A stretch of DNA of 64,000 nt. Origin: Trichococcus ilyis (GTDB lineage Bacteria > Bacillota > Bacilli > Lactobacillales > Aerococcaceae). The notes under the pieces are model-generated. The model was given only the letters and a program-made list of their open reading frames with translations. It had not been told where the DNA came from and did not search any database. The stretch's first letter is position 1, and the number at the start of each line of letters is the position of its first letter. A program made the position numbers and the translations under genes. Location: NCBI RefSeq assembly GCF_900109135.1, contig NZ_FNYT01000004.1, forward strand, positions 62,001 to 126,000. The letters are read 5' to 3'. Of this stretch, positions 1 through 7,375 are shown piece by piece.

Positions 1-58
1 TATTTTAATGAATAACATCCAAGATAGAAAGGATTACTATAAATATAAGGAGGCTTAA
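1..58 (+). CDS. C-terminal tail of a gene cut by the window edge, probably the IetA-type AAA ATPase
   Basis: An open frame enters from the left edge, gives 18 codons ending ...DYYKYKEA and stops at TAA 56-58. The Shine-Dalgarno site of the next gene (AAGGAGG, 47-53) lies inside its last codons, which is the arrangement of two translationally linked genes. In IetAS defence systems the AAA ATPase IetA sits directly upstream of the subtilase IetS. The ATPase identity is inference from the neighbour, because no ATPase motif is visible here. Confidence 0.5.
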   Translation, partial: ILMNNIQDRKDYYKYKEA

Positions 59-65
59 GAGATAA

Positions 66-2603
66 ATGGAATCAAGATTAAGTAACTTATATGTTAATCA
101 AACAGCCAGAGCTATTGATTATACACCTGTTTCAAATAATAGAGGGACCAGTAATTTTCCACCAAGATCTAGTAGAAGATCTCATGCAGAACACCTTGAA
201 ATTGCTTTAAGAAGAGCATGGGAATTAGCAGAAGAGAACCAAGAAGCAATCGGAACAGTTTCTATTGCTTCAAGACATGGTGTTTATTTAGAAATAAAGG
301 GTCAAGCAGGTTATGACTTAATCACTAAGAGCTTAGAAAACATCACTCAGCATGTTAGATTATGTAACGTTAAGACTGAAGATGTTGGTGAAGATCAAAA
401 AATTATAAACTCAACAGTATTTGTCCCTGAAAATAAAAGGGATTTTTTTGTTAAAAAATTAAACAAATACAAAGAAACTGAAAACGAAGAAAAAGTCATT
501 GGTACTATAGAGAGCATCAATTTGGCGTTTGTAGAGGCTCTTTGGATGAGTGACAGAAATGAAATACCCACCACGGATCCAAAATGGTGTGAAGTATGGC
601 TAATGTATGAAAGCGATGAAAAAATTGAAAAAGTTATCCATGAGTTCTACGCGATTTGTAATGAAAAAAACATTCAATATAAGGATCAAAGAATAATATT
701 CCCGGAGAGACTCGTTTTAGGAGTAAGAGCGAATAGGCAGCAATTGTCTGAATTACAATGGCTCAGTTCAAGGATTGCTGAATTTAGAATCATGGTTACC
801 CCTACTGGTTTTTTTGATAATCTTTCCGAAACTGATCAAAGAGAATTTGTAAAGGATTTATCAGAAAGAATAGATGTCTCATCCAGGTCTAATACTTCTG
901 TATGTCTACTAGATACAGGAGTCAATAATGGACATGAATTACTCAAGCCCCTTTTATTTGATGAAAACATGCATTCAGTAGACGTTTCCCAGAGTGCTTA
1001 TGATATTGCTGACCATGGGACCAGAATGGCGGGAATTGCTGCATACTTTACGCTGGAAGATAAACTAGAAAGCTCTGATCCTATTGTGGTAAATCACTTT
1101 TTAGAATCAGTAAAACTATTTGATAATAGTGGCGATAATCATCGGGAATTGTATGGCTATGTGACAGAGAACGCTATTAGTTTAGCTGAAATACAAAGTC
1201 CAGAGACGAATAGATCCATTTGTATGGCTGTTACTGCTCCAACAAATGCAATTAAAAACGATGGTAGACCCTCTTCTTGGTCCGGCGCAATTGATTCTAT
1301 TATTTCAGGCGCAAATGAAATTGAACAATCTGACATAAACAGAAAGTTGATGTTTGTATCAGCAGGGAATACTCTTGTTGAAGAAATTATAGAAGCGGGT
1401 GATGCTAAGACCGCGGTTATTAATCATATAATTGAAGATCCAGCACAAGCTTGGAATGCAATTACTGTGGGTGCATATACAAACAAATATCAAATACCTG
1501 AAGAGTTGAATGGAACATTTCAACCAGTTGCTGAGCCTGGATGCTTTTCACCTTTTACTTCTTCTTCTCTTATGTGGAGTGATAAATGGCCAGTAAAACC
1601 TGATATTGTTCTTGAAGGTGGAAATCTGTCCTATGATGAAAATTCCGATTTTTACTCTGAACTGCCCGACTTGCAGCTTTTAACCACAAGTATGAAATTC
1701 GAAACGGGGAAATCCTTTGATACCATAAGCATGACAAGTTCAGCTACAGCACAAGCAGCATGGCTTGGTGCAAATATTCAGCATCATTATCCAGATCTTT
1801 GGCCGGAAACAGTACGAGCGTTGATTATACATTCAGCAGATTGGACAGATTCTATGAAAAATGCGTTATTTGAGAATACATCCCCGAATAGAGCTGATTA
1901 TCGTCGATTGTTGAGAACGTGTGGATATGGAGTGCCGGACTTTAGCAAAGCAATTTGGAGTGCATCAAATCGAGTGAACTTGGTTATTGAAGATGAAATT
2001 CAACCTTTTTTAAAAAAAGAAAATGGCAGTGTTACTTCAAACGAAATGCACATCCACAATATCCCCTGGCCAGATGATGTGTTATTGAGTTTAGGAGATG
2101 AGATTGTAAGAATGCGTGTAACACTATCATACTTTATTGAACCAGGTCCGGGTGAAGTTGGATGGAAAGACAAGTACAGGTATCCTTCTTGCAGGCTTCA
2201 GTTTGATGTTAATAATTCTACAGAAGATCATGAAAATTTCTTAAAGAGGATTAACAAAGCTATCAGAGATGATGAAGAAGATAAAGGTGATGTTAAAAAT
2301 GACAGCAACCGCTGGGTAATTGGTTCATCAAACAGAAATGTTGGTTCTATACATTCTGACATTTGGGAAGGGACAGCAGGTGAATTAAGTCAAAGTAATA
2401 GGATTGCAGTTTATCCGATAACAGGTTGGTGGAAGTTAAGGACTAATCTACAGAAATTTAATTCAAAAATTCGATATTCTTTAGTGGTGAGTATCGAAGC
2501 GCCAGAAGCAGAAATTGACTTATATACTGTCATTAAGAATAAGATTGAAAGTGAAATCAGCGTTGAAAACAGAACCACAGTTTCTACTGAAATTACCTAC
2601 TAA
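66..2603 (+). CDS. ietS: IetS-like S8 (subtilisin) family serine protease
   Basis: An 845-residue intracellular subtilase without signal peptide or membrane segment. The S8 triad is readable: Asp283 in CLLDTGVNNGH, His317 in ADHGTRMAGI and Ser558 in MTSSATAQAA (a divergent form of GTSxAxP). The oxyanion Asn is in FVSAGN. About 280 residues precede the protease domain and about 250 follow it. This long form matches the protease of the two-gene AAA-ATPase/subtilase systems (IetAS) known for plasmid incompatibility and phage defence. RBS AAGGAGG lies 12 bases before the ATG, and the upstream gene ends 7 bases earlier. The protease call is firm; the assignment to IetAS rests on size, divergent motifs and the linked upstream frame. 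Confidence 0.8.
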   Translation: MESRLSNLYVNQTARAIDYTPVSNNRGTSNFPPRSSRRSHAEHLEIALRRAWELAEENQEAIGTVSIASRHGVYLEIKGQAGYDLITKSLENITQHVRLCNVKTEDVGEDQKIINSTVFVPENKRDFFVKKLNKYKETENEEKVIGTIESINLAFVEALWMSDRNEIPTTDPKWCEVWLMYESDEKIEKVIHEFYAICNEKNIQYKDQRIIFPERLVLGVRANRQQLSELQWLSSRIAEFRIMVTPTGFFDNLSETDQREFVKDLSERIDVSSRSNTSVCLLDTGVNNGHELLKPLLFDENMHSVDVSQSAYDIADHGTRMAGIAAYFTLEDKLESSDPIVVNHFLESVKLFDNSGDNHRELYGYVTENAISLAEIQSPETNRSICMAVTAPTNAIKNDGRPSSWSGAIDSIISGANEIEQSDINRKLMFVSAGNTLVEEIIEAGDAKTAVINHIIEDPAQAWNAITVGAYTNKYQIPEELNGTFQPVAEPGCFSPFTSSSLMWSDKWPVKPDIVLEGGNLSYDENSDFYSELPDLQLLTTSMKFETGKSFDTISMTSSATAQAAWLGANIQHHYPDLWPETVRALIIHSADWTDSMKNALFENTSPNRADYRRLLRTCGYGVPDFSKAIWSASNRVNLVIEDEIQPFLKKENGSVTSNEMHIHNIPWPDDVLLSLGDEIVRMRVTLSYFIEPGPGEVGWKDKYRYPSCRLQFDVNNSTEDHENFLKRINKAIRDDEEDKGDVKNDSNRWVIGSSNRNVGSIHSDIWEGTAGELSQSNRIAVYPITGWWKLRTNLQKFNSKIRYSLVVSIEAPEAEIDLYTVIKNKIESEISVENRTTVSTEITY

Positions 2604-2649
2604 CAACATGAACAACAGTAAGCCCTAAATATAAAAAACATACTAACAT

Positions 2650-2692
2650 TAGTAGCACAAACCACGGCCATGGTTTGTGCTACTATTTTTTT
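2650..2692 (+). terminator. Rho-independent terminator after ietS
   Basis: Perfect 15-bp inverted repeat (2650-2664 against 2671-2685) with a 6-base loop, followed by seven T. It ends the ietS transcript. Confidence 0.9.
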
Positions 2693-2699
2693 ATAGTAG

Positions 2700-3086
2700 A
2701 AGTGAAGGTAAGCCGACCAGCCTCTGGGACCATATAGAGTCCGCATCACAAACCGGCTCATTTCACACCCTTGTTTGAATCAGTTTAGTATGTTGGGGCC
2801 AAGAGACCGTGTATAAGAAAATGGAATCGATAAGGCACTGTGAGATCTTCTATGATGGCTAATGAGGAGGAAAAAAAATGAAGCATATAATCGCACTTGA
2901 TGTCAGTAAAGGAAAGAGCACTATGGTGCTGTACAATCACAACCAGCAATGCGAATTCGAAGGTGAACTTCTGCATACGCGTGCTGGATTTGAACAGCTG
3001 CACCAACGAATCATTACACTACACTAGCTGAGTTGGACGGGCAAGCGCCTGAAATTGTGTTCGAAGCAACGGTAAGCGCCAAATAA
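2700..3086 (+). mobile_element. IS110-family relic: 5' non-coding end plus start of transposase
   Basis: About 180 bases of non-coding DNA precede a truncated IS110-type transposase start at 2878. The element breaks off near 3075, inside the codons for the FEAT motif. In IS110-family elements the non-coding end next to the transposase start encodes the bridge RNA, so 2700-2877 may retain part of such a gene. No terminal repeats are visible and the right portion is missing. Confidence 0.6.
2878..3086 (+). pseudogene. IS110 transposase N-terminal fragment, frameshifted and truncated
   Basis: Starts at ATG 2878 after RBS GAGGAGG and reads MKHIIALDVSKGKSTMVLYN, the first acidic strand of the DEDD RuvC-like catalytic domain of IS110 transposases. 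The frame stops at TAG 3025. Homology continues in a shifted frame from about 3024 (LAELDGQAPEIVFEAT) and ends by 3086. A full transposase is about 400 residues, so this is a dead fragment. Confidence 0.75.
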
Positions 3087-3147
3087 TCAGGTATATACTA
3101 CAACACGAATAACCCTACTACAATATGGATATCATATCGTAGTAGGG

Positions 3148-3402
3148 TTATTTGCAGTTTGCTTGGATCTCTGGATTCCATGGCAAATAATCCTCAAGAA
3201 GTTCGGGCTCCTCTTTGAAGGGCGTGTTCGGAAGTTCCTTGAACAAATAAGTCAGGTATTTGAATACATTCAGATCATTTGCTTTGGCAGTCTCAATGAT
3301 GCTGTAGGCAATGCTGCTTGATTCAGCGCCCTTAGGGCTGGCATAAAAATTCCAGGCTTTACGACCGACCACGAATGGTCTTATGCTTCGTTCCGCCAAT
3401 TA
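3148..3402 (-). pseudogene. IS66 TnpC C-terminal fragment, inverted
   Basis: About 84 codons on the minus strand starting AERSIRPFVVGRKAWNF and ending LPWNPEIQANCK, which is the C-terminal end of an IS66 TnpC after its catalytic Glu. It differs clearly from the TnpC copies to the right, so it comes from another IS66 lineage. Everything upstream of the AERSIRP motif is missing; the cut lies in a palindrome shared with the oppositely oriented fragment. Confidence 0.8.
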
Positions 3403-3429
3403 TCCTGAAATAAGGATAATTGGCGGAAA
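3390..3429. repeat. Palindrome at the head-to-head junction of two IS66 fragments
   Basis: TTCCGCCAATTATCCT (3391-3406) is followed by six bases and its exact reverse complement AGGATAATTGGCGGAA (3413-3428). Both tnpC fragments begin at the same TTGGCGGAA position on opposite strands, so the break is symmetric. Such a junction is typical of inverted-repeat-mediated rearrangement. Confidence 0.85.
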
Positions 3430-3518
3430 ACGCAATTAGAGCCAATGTCATTGGGCGAAAAAATTGGCTTTTTTCCGTCAGCGAAGCTGGTGCTCAAGCG
3501 AATGCCATCTGTTTAAGC
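3422..3518 (+). pseudogene. Older IS66 TnpC copy, left piece
   Basis: Codes for AENAIRANVIGRKNWLF...NAICLS, nearly identical to the same stretch of the intact TnpC at about 5556-5645. The frame is interrupted at 3518 by the inserted IS66 and resumes at 5900-6069. Joining the two pieces with one copy of GTTTAAGC restores the reading frame (AICLSLAETAK). Confidence 0.9.
3511..3518 (+). repeat. 8-bp target site duplication, left copy
   Basis: GTTTAAGC lies immediately left of the IS66 end at 3519 and is repeated exactly at 5900-5907, immediately right of the other end. Eight base pairs is the usual duplication length for IS66. Confidence 0.93.
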
Positions 3519-3602
3519 GTAAGCCCGTATTCAAACGACGCATATAAATATACAGCACCTCCTGGTACGATTAGCGTATCAAATGAAGGAGGTGCTTTTC
3601 CT

Positions 3603-3800
3603 ATGCCGCAACAAAAATTGACAATCGTCCCCGTTACACTACATCCTGATAACCAATTCCCCTCTTCATCTCCGGCTATAACCCCACCTTATGCCTGTTG
3701 CAAAATCAAAATGGCCAATCTGGAGATCTCCTTTTTCAACAACGCGGATGAGCACGTCATTCAGACGGTCATGAGGGAGCTGAAAAAACTTGAAATGTGA
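3603..3800 (+). CDS. tnpA: IS66 accessory protein TnpA
   Basis: A 65-residue protein starting MPQQKLTIVPVTLHP with a strong RBS (GAAGGAGG) upstream. It is the short form of the IS66 first gene found in Firmicutes. Its end overlaps the start of tnpB, suggesting coupled translation. The frame is open for longer to the left, but that part belongs to the interrupted older tnpC and the IS end, so the ATG at 3603 is preferred. Confidence 0.75.
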   Translation: MPQQKLTIVPVTLHPDNQFPSSSPAITPPYACCKIKMANLEISFFNNADEHVIQTVMRELKKLEM

Positions 3801-4143
3801 CTACACAAACGTAAAAAATATCTACATTGTCTGCGGAAAAACCGATATGCGGAAAGGAATTGATGGATTGGCCACGCTCATCCAGGATTCGTTCGAGTTG
3901 GATCCCTACGGGGATTCCATTTTCCTGTTTGCCGGTTGGAATAAAGATCGTTACAAGTGTTTGTATTTTGATGGAGACGGCTTCGCGCTGCTTTACAAGC
4001 GCTTGGACAACGGCAAGCTTCAATGGCCGAAAGATGAACAAGAAGTACGCACGCTTTCGCAACAGGAACTTCGTTGGCTGTTAGAGGGGTTATCAATCCA
4101 ACAGCCGAAGGCTATCCAGCCCTCACCGAAAGGCGCCTTCTGA
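3790..4143 (+). CDS. tnpB: IS66 accessory protein TnpB (Orf2)
   Basis: A 117-residue IS66 Orf2 protein. The family core KNIYIVCGKTDMRKGIDGLA follows a few residues after the TTG start, and the middle carries FLFAGWNKDRYKCLYFDGDG. It overlaps the tnpA stop by 11 bases, and tnpC follows 36 bases downstream. The protein is needed with TnpA and TnpC for transposition in this family; its biochemical role is not established. Confidence 0.9.
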   Translation: MKCDYTNVKNIYIVCGKTDMRKGIDGLATLIQDSFELDPYGDSIFLFAGWNKDRYKCLYFDGDGFALLYKRLDNGKLQWPKDEQEVRTLSQQELRWLLEGLSIQQPKAIQPSPKGAF

Positions 4144-4179
4144 ATCCTGTTACGCGGCCATTTTTATCTTTATTACGGC

Positions 4180-5808
4180 ATGCAAACCCGTTATAATGGA
4201 GAGAACGAAATCGAACGAAACGTGGTGAAACAGGTGGAAACCTCTTCTGGGAACAACAATCAAACTGAGCATATCATTCGTCTGCTCGAAGCACAGTTGG
4301 CTCATTCAAATCAGCAAAACAAGGACTTGGCAAAACAGATCGAAGCGCTGACCGAACAGGTTCGCCAGTTGACCAAGCTTCTTTATGGATCAAAAACGGA
4401 GAAGACTAGGTATCAATCAGCCGATGGACAAGCATCGTTATTTGATGACGATTCCTCTTTTAGTTTACCTGAGCCCACAGAAGAACAAAGCCAACAGACT
4501 GCTACATATACTGTTGTTCGAAAGATCCGTACGAAAAAAAGAAATGATTCCCTCCGGGAAGACATCGAAACCGAGGAGATTCACCATCATCCCGAAAATA
4601 TTATCTGCGACTGTTGCCAACATCAAATGGTTGAAATCGGCAGCACCATTGCCCGCGAAGAAGCTACCTTCATCCCTGCGAAGATGATGAGGGTTCAGCA
4701 TATTGAACATGCATATGAATGCAGATCCTGCAAAGGCGACACCCTTCAACTAGCGCAAATTAAGCGAGGGAAGGCGCCAAAGGCGGCGATCCAACGCAGT
4801 CTCGCAAGTCCGAGCGTCCTCGCAAAACTCATCTACGATAAATTTATCCAATATTTGCCCCTGTACCGTCAGGTAAAGGAATGGGATCGTTATGGGCTGG
4901 AAACAAATGATAAAAACCTCTCCAATTGGGTTATTCGTGCAGCAACTGACTGGCTGTTGCCTGTATACGAACACATGAAGGAGGAGATGATGGCCAAGTC
5001 TATCTTGCATGTCGACGAGACATATGCCCAAATCATCAATCGCTCCGATGGCAAAACGGGACAAACGAATGCCTATAACTGGGTCTATCGCACAGTGCCA
5101 AGCCAAGGGCCGACGATTGTCCTGTTCGACAGCGCCTTATCACGCTCCCGTGCGGTCCTCGAACGGTTCACCGAAGGATATAAGGGGACGATTATTTGTG
5201 ATGGCTACTCTGCCTACGGCAAGTTGAAGGACGTGACGTTCGCCAATTGTTGGGCACATGTGCGGCGTTATTGGTTAAAGGCTGACAGTAAAAATGGCCG
5301 GATCGGTGTACAGTATTGCGACAAATTATACGAACTGGAGAGGGAGTTTAAGACACTCTCCCCGAGTAAGCGTCGCAAAAAGCGCCAAAAACACTCGAAG
5401 CCGATTGTGCAGGAATTTCTTCGTTGGGTCGAAACATCACCTTTCTTTGGGAAAAACGCTTTGGCCAAAGCAGCCGAATATACGTTGAACCGCGTGGAGG
5501 GTTTAACAGCATTCTTGGACGACGGTCGCATCGAAATCGACAATAATCCTGCGGAAAACGCAATTAGGGCCAATGTCATTGGGCGAAAAAATTGGCTTTT
5601 TTCCGTCAGCGAAGCTGGTGCGCAAGCGAATGCCATCTGTCTAAGCCTGGCAGAAACCGCCAAAGCCAATGGTATTGATTTCTATGAATACATCAAGAAA
5701 CTGTTCCTGGATTTGCCAAACTTGGATATCCATCAAAATACAGCTGTGCTGAATCAGTACTTGCCTTGGTCACAAAAAATCAAGGAAACGTGCAGCGTAA
5801 CAGCATAA
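4180..5808 (+). CDS. tnpC: IS66 transposase TnpC
   Basis: 542 residues with the full IS66 layout: an N-terminal coiled coil (about 25-75), a Cys-rich zinc-binding stretch (ICDCCQ...CRSC), and a DDE catalytic core with Asp in ILHVDETYAQI, Asp in IICDGYSAYG and Glu/Asp in EIDNNPAENAIR. The C-terminal tail ends LPWSQKIKETCSVTA. The start is uncertain: the ATG at 4180 lacks a clear RBS, and GTG 4222 is an alternative behind GGAGAG. All catalytic motifs are intact. Confidence 0.9.
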   Translation: MQTRYNGENEIERNVVKQVETSSGNNNQTEHIIRLLEAQLAHSNQQNKDLAKQIEALTEQVRQLTKLLYGSKTEKTRYQSADGQASLFDDDSSFSLPEPTEEQSQQTATYTVVRKIRTKKRNDSLREDIETEEIHHHPENIICDCCQHQMVEIGSTIAREEATFIPAKMMRVQHIEHAYECRSCKGDTLQLAQIKRGKAPKAAIQRSLASPSVLAKLIYDKFIQYLPLYRQVKEWDRYGLETNDKNLSNWVIRAATDWLLPVYEHMKEEMMAKSILHVDETYAQIINRSDGKTGQTNAYNWVYRTVPSQGPTIVLFDSALSRSRAVLERFTEGYKGTIICDGYSAYGKLKDVTFANCWAHVRRYWLKADSKNGRIGVQYCDKLYELEREFKTLSPSKRRKKRQKHSKPIVQEFLRWVETSPFFGKNALAKAAEYTLNRVEGLTAFLDDGRIEIDNNPAENAIRANVIGRKNWLFSVSEAGAQANAICLSLAETAKANGIDFYEYIKKLFLDLPNLDIHQNTAVLNQYLPWSQKIKETCSVTA

Positions 5809-5899
5809 ATAGCCGGAAACTTGCGAAAAAATCGCACAGTATTCGGCTATTTGTGGTGCGCACCTTTTGGTGCGCTGTTTTTTTATATTTCGGGCTTAC

Positions 5900-5907
5900 G
5901 TTTAAGC
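5900..5907 (+). repeat. 8-bp target site duplication, right copy
   Basis: GTTTAAGC, identical to 3511-3518; it marks the other side of the IS66 insertion. Confidence 0.93.
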
Positions 5908-6069
5908 CTAGCAGAAACCGCTAAAGCCAACGGTATTGATTTCTATGAATACATCAAGAAACTGTTCCTGGATCTGCCAAACATGGATATCCATCAAAAT
6001 ACAGCTGCGCTGAATCAGTACTTGCCTTGGTCAAAAAAAATCAAGGATACGTGCAGCGTAACAGCATAA
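5900..6069 (+). pseudogene. Older IS66 TnpC copy, right piece
   Basis: Resumes the interrupted older tnpC: LSLAETAKANGIDFYEYIKK through LPWSKKIKDTCSVTA and a stop. It differs from the intact copy by only a few substitutions. Its IS end, CGGGCTTAC, is at 6152-6160, a few bases before the 3' end of hsdS. The left part of this older element is lost at the palindrome near 3413. Confidence 0.9.
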
Positions 6070-6163
6070 ATAGCCGGAAACTCGCGAAAAAATCGTACAG
6101 TATCCGGCTATTTGTGGTGCGCACCTTTGGGTGCGCTGTTTTTTTATATTTCGGGCTTACACT

Positions 6164-7375
6164 TTACACAAACATCTTTTGAAGCATAGCTTTCTTTATT
6201 TGTTGATAGTCATTGACCTTCTGCTGATGGAGATTGATAGACTGATCCAATTGATTGAAAAAATTACTGATTTTGATTTGTTCTTGTAGTTCAGGAATAG
6301 TTAACTTTAGATTCTCCAACTTACTAAGATACATGTACGTACGAGATCCGCCCTGTTTCTGTAAAGTAGCATAACTTCGGAACTCTCCTCCGTTATTTAA
6401 CTGATACTGAAGGAAGTCAGAGTCCAATCCCTGCTTTGTTGTGAATACTGGATATAACGTGCTCACAATCCCGTAGTCCACTATATCATTTATATTAAAT
6501 TTGAATATTTCATCATCGGACATATGGCGGTAAGTGAAGTATCCTCTAGGAACAATGTTGTACCCAGTGTTATCTTCTGATGCTATTTGGTTTCCATTGT
6601 AATAATCAGTTTGGAGGAAAATACCTCGACGCGAAGAAGTTAAAACAGGGTATTGGTTATTTCTATTAGTTTTTTCAGCATAAGGTACAATCCATTCTCC
6701 CAACTTACGCTGTTCCCATCCTTCTGTAAATCCTTCAAATCTAACCTCCGGAACTTTTTCTCCATTTTGAGGAAACATTTTTTGTAGCATGGCCTTCTTT
6801 AATTCTTTGAAGTTATCCAACTGACGCTGATGAAGAGCGATAGTATCGTCAAGGTGTTTGAAGAAAGTACCAATTTTAGTTTGCTCTTCATTTTCAATAG
6901 GAACGGCTAATGTTAAATCTTTAACTATAGCCCCCGATAAGTTACCCTGACCGCCTTGTAAATATGTACTAATAATTGAATTTTTTTGTCGTCTTAGCCA
7001 CTGCATTATGAAATTTGAGTCGTATTCGATTTTTGGTTTGATCGCTAAAATGGCTTGATTTATTGCTCCATTTATTTGAGAAATACCAACTTCTCCGCTA
7101 GTAGCTCCATATAAGGCATATAAAATATCTCCCTCTTCTACAAGCTTTGCAGAAGAACTATTTAGCCCTTCTTCTGTTATATATAGTTCAGTATTTTTTG
7201 AGGTTATCTCACCAGAGCGTATGAAAGGAATACTACCACCATAGTATGATCGATTTGATACACTCGGGGTCCCCCCTGAATATGATTCGGAAATTTCACT
7301 TAGCTTACGCTGTTCCCAAGTGTCAGTAAAACCGTTAAAGCGAATGGAAGGATTTTTTTTCATTTTGCTACTCAT
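6164..7375 (-). CDS. hsdS: Type I restriction-modification specificity subunit HsdS
   Basis: 403 residues with two target-recognition domains, each introduced by a WEQRKLSE/WEQRKLGE segment and closed by a conserved helix ending KKAMLQKMF (about residue 200 and the C-terminus). HsdS sets the bipartite DNA sequence seen by the methylase and nuclease. I chose ATG 7375 because its ATGAGTAG overlaps the hsdM stop, a classic coupled start; ATG 7390 is also possible. The gene ends only 4 bases from the terminus of the older IS66, so that element landed just past the stop and left HsdS whole. Confidence 0.93.
   Translation of the reverse strand: MSSKMKKNPSIRFNGFTDTWEQRKLSEISESYSGGTPSVSNRSYYGGSIPFIRSGEITSKNTELYITEEGLNSSSAKLVEEGDILYALYGATSGEVGISQINGAINQAILAIKPKIEYDSNFIMQWLRRQKNSIISTYLQGGQGNLSGAIVKDLTLAVPIENEEQTKIGTFFKHLDDTIALHQRQLDNFKELKKAMLQKMFPQNGEKVPEVRFEGFTEGWEQRKLGEWIVPYAEKTNRNNQYPVLTSSRRGIFLQTDYYNGNQIASEDNTGYNIVPRGYFTYRHMSDDEIFKFNINDIVDYGIVSTLYPVFTTKQGLDSDFLQYQLNNGGEFRSYATLQKQGGSRTYMYLSKLENLKLTIPELQEQIKISNFFNQLDQSINLHQQKVNDYQQIKKAMLQKMFV

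Larger units (their letters stand above)
3519..5899 (+). mobile_element. Intact IS66-family insertion sequence (2,381 bp)
   Basis: Bounded by the inverted termini GTAAGCCCG (3519-3527) and CGGGCTTAC (5891-5899) and flanked by the 8-bp repeat GTTTAAGC. It carries the three-gene set tnpA, tnpB and tnpC, all open, with a hairpin (GGTGCGCACC...) near the right end. It has inserted into the 3' part of an older, nearly identical tnpC. Nothing visible argues against its being active. Confidence 0.93.

Noticed and set aside
2785-3006. Minus-strand frame of 73 codons
   Set aside because: Antisense to the IS110 transposase start; no RBS and no family resemblance.
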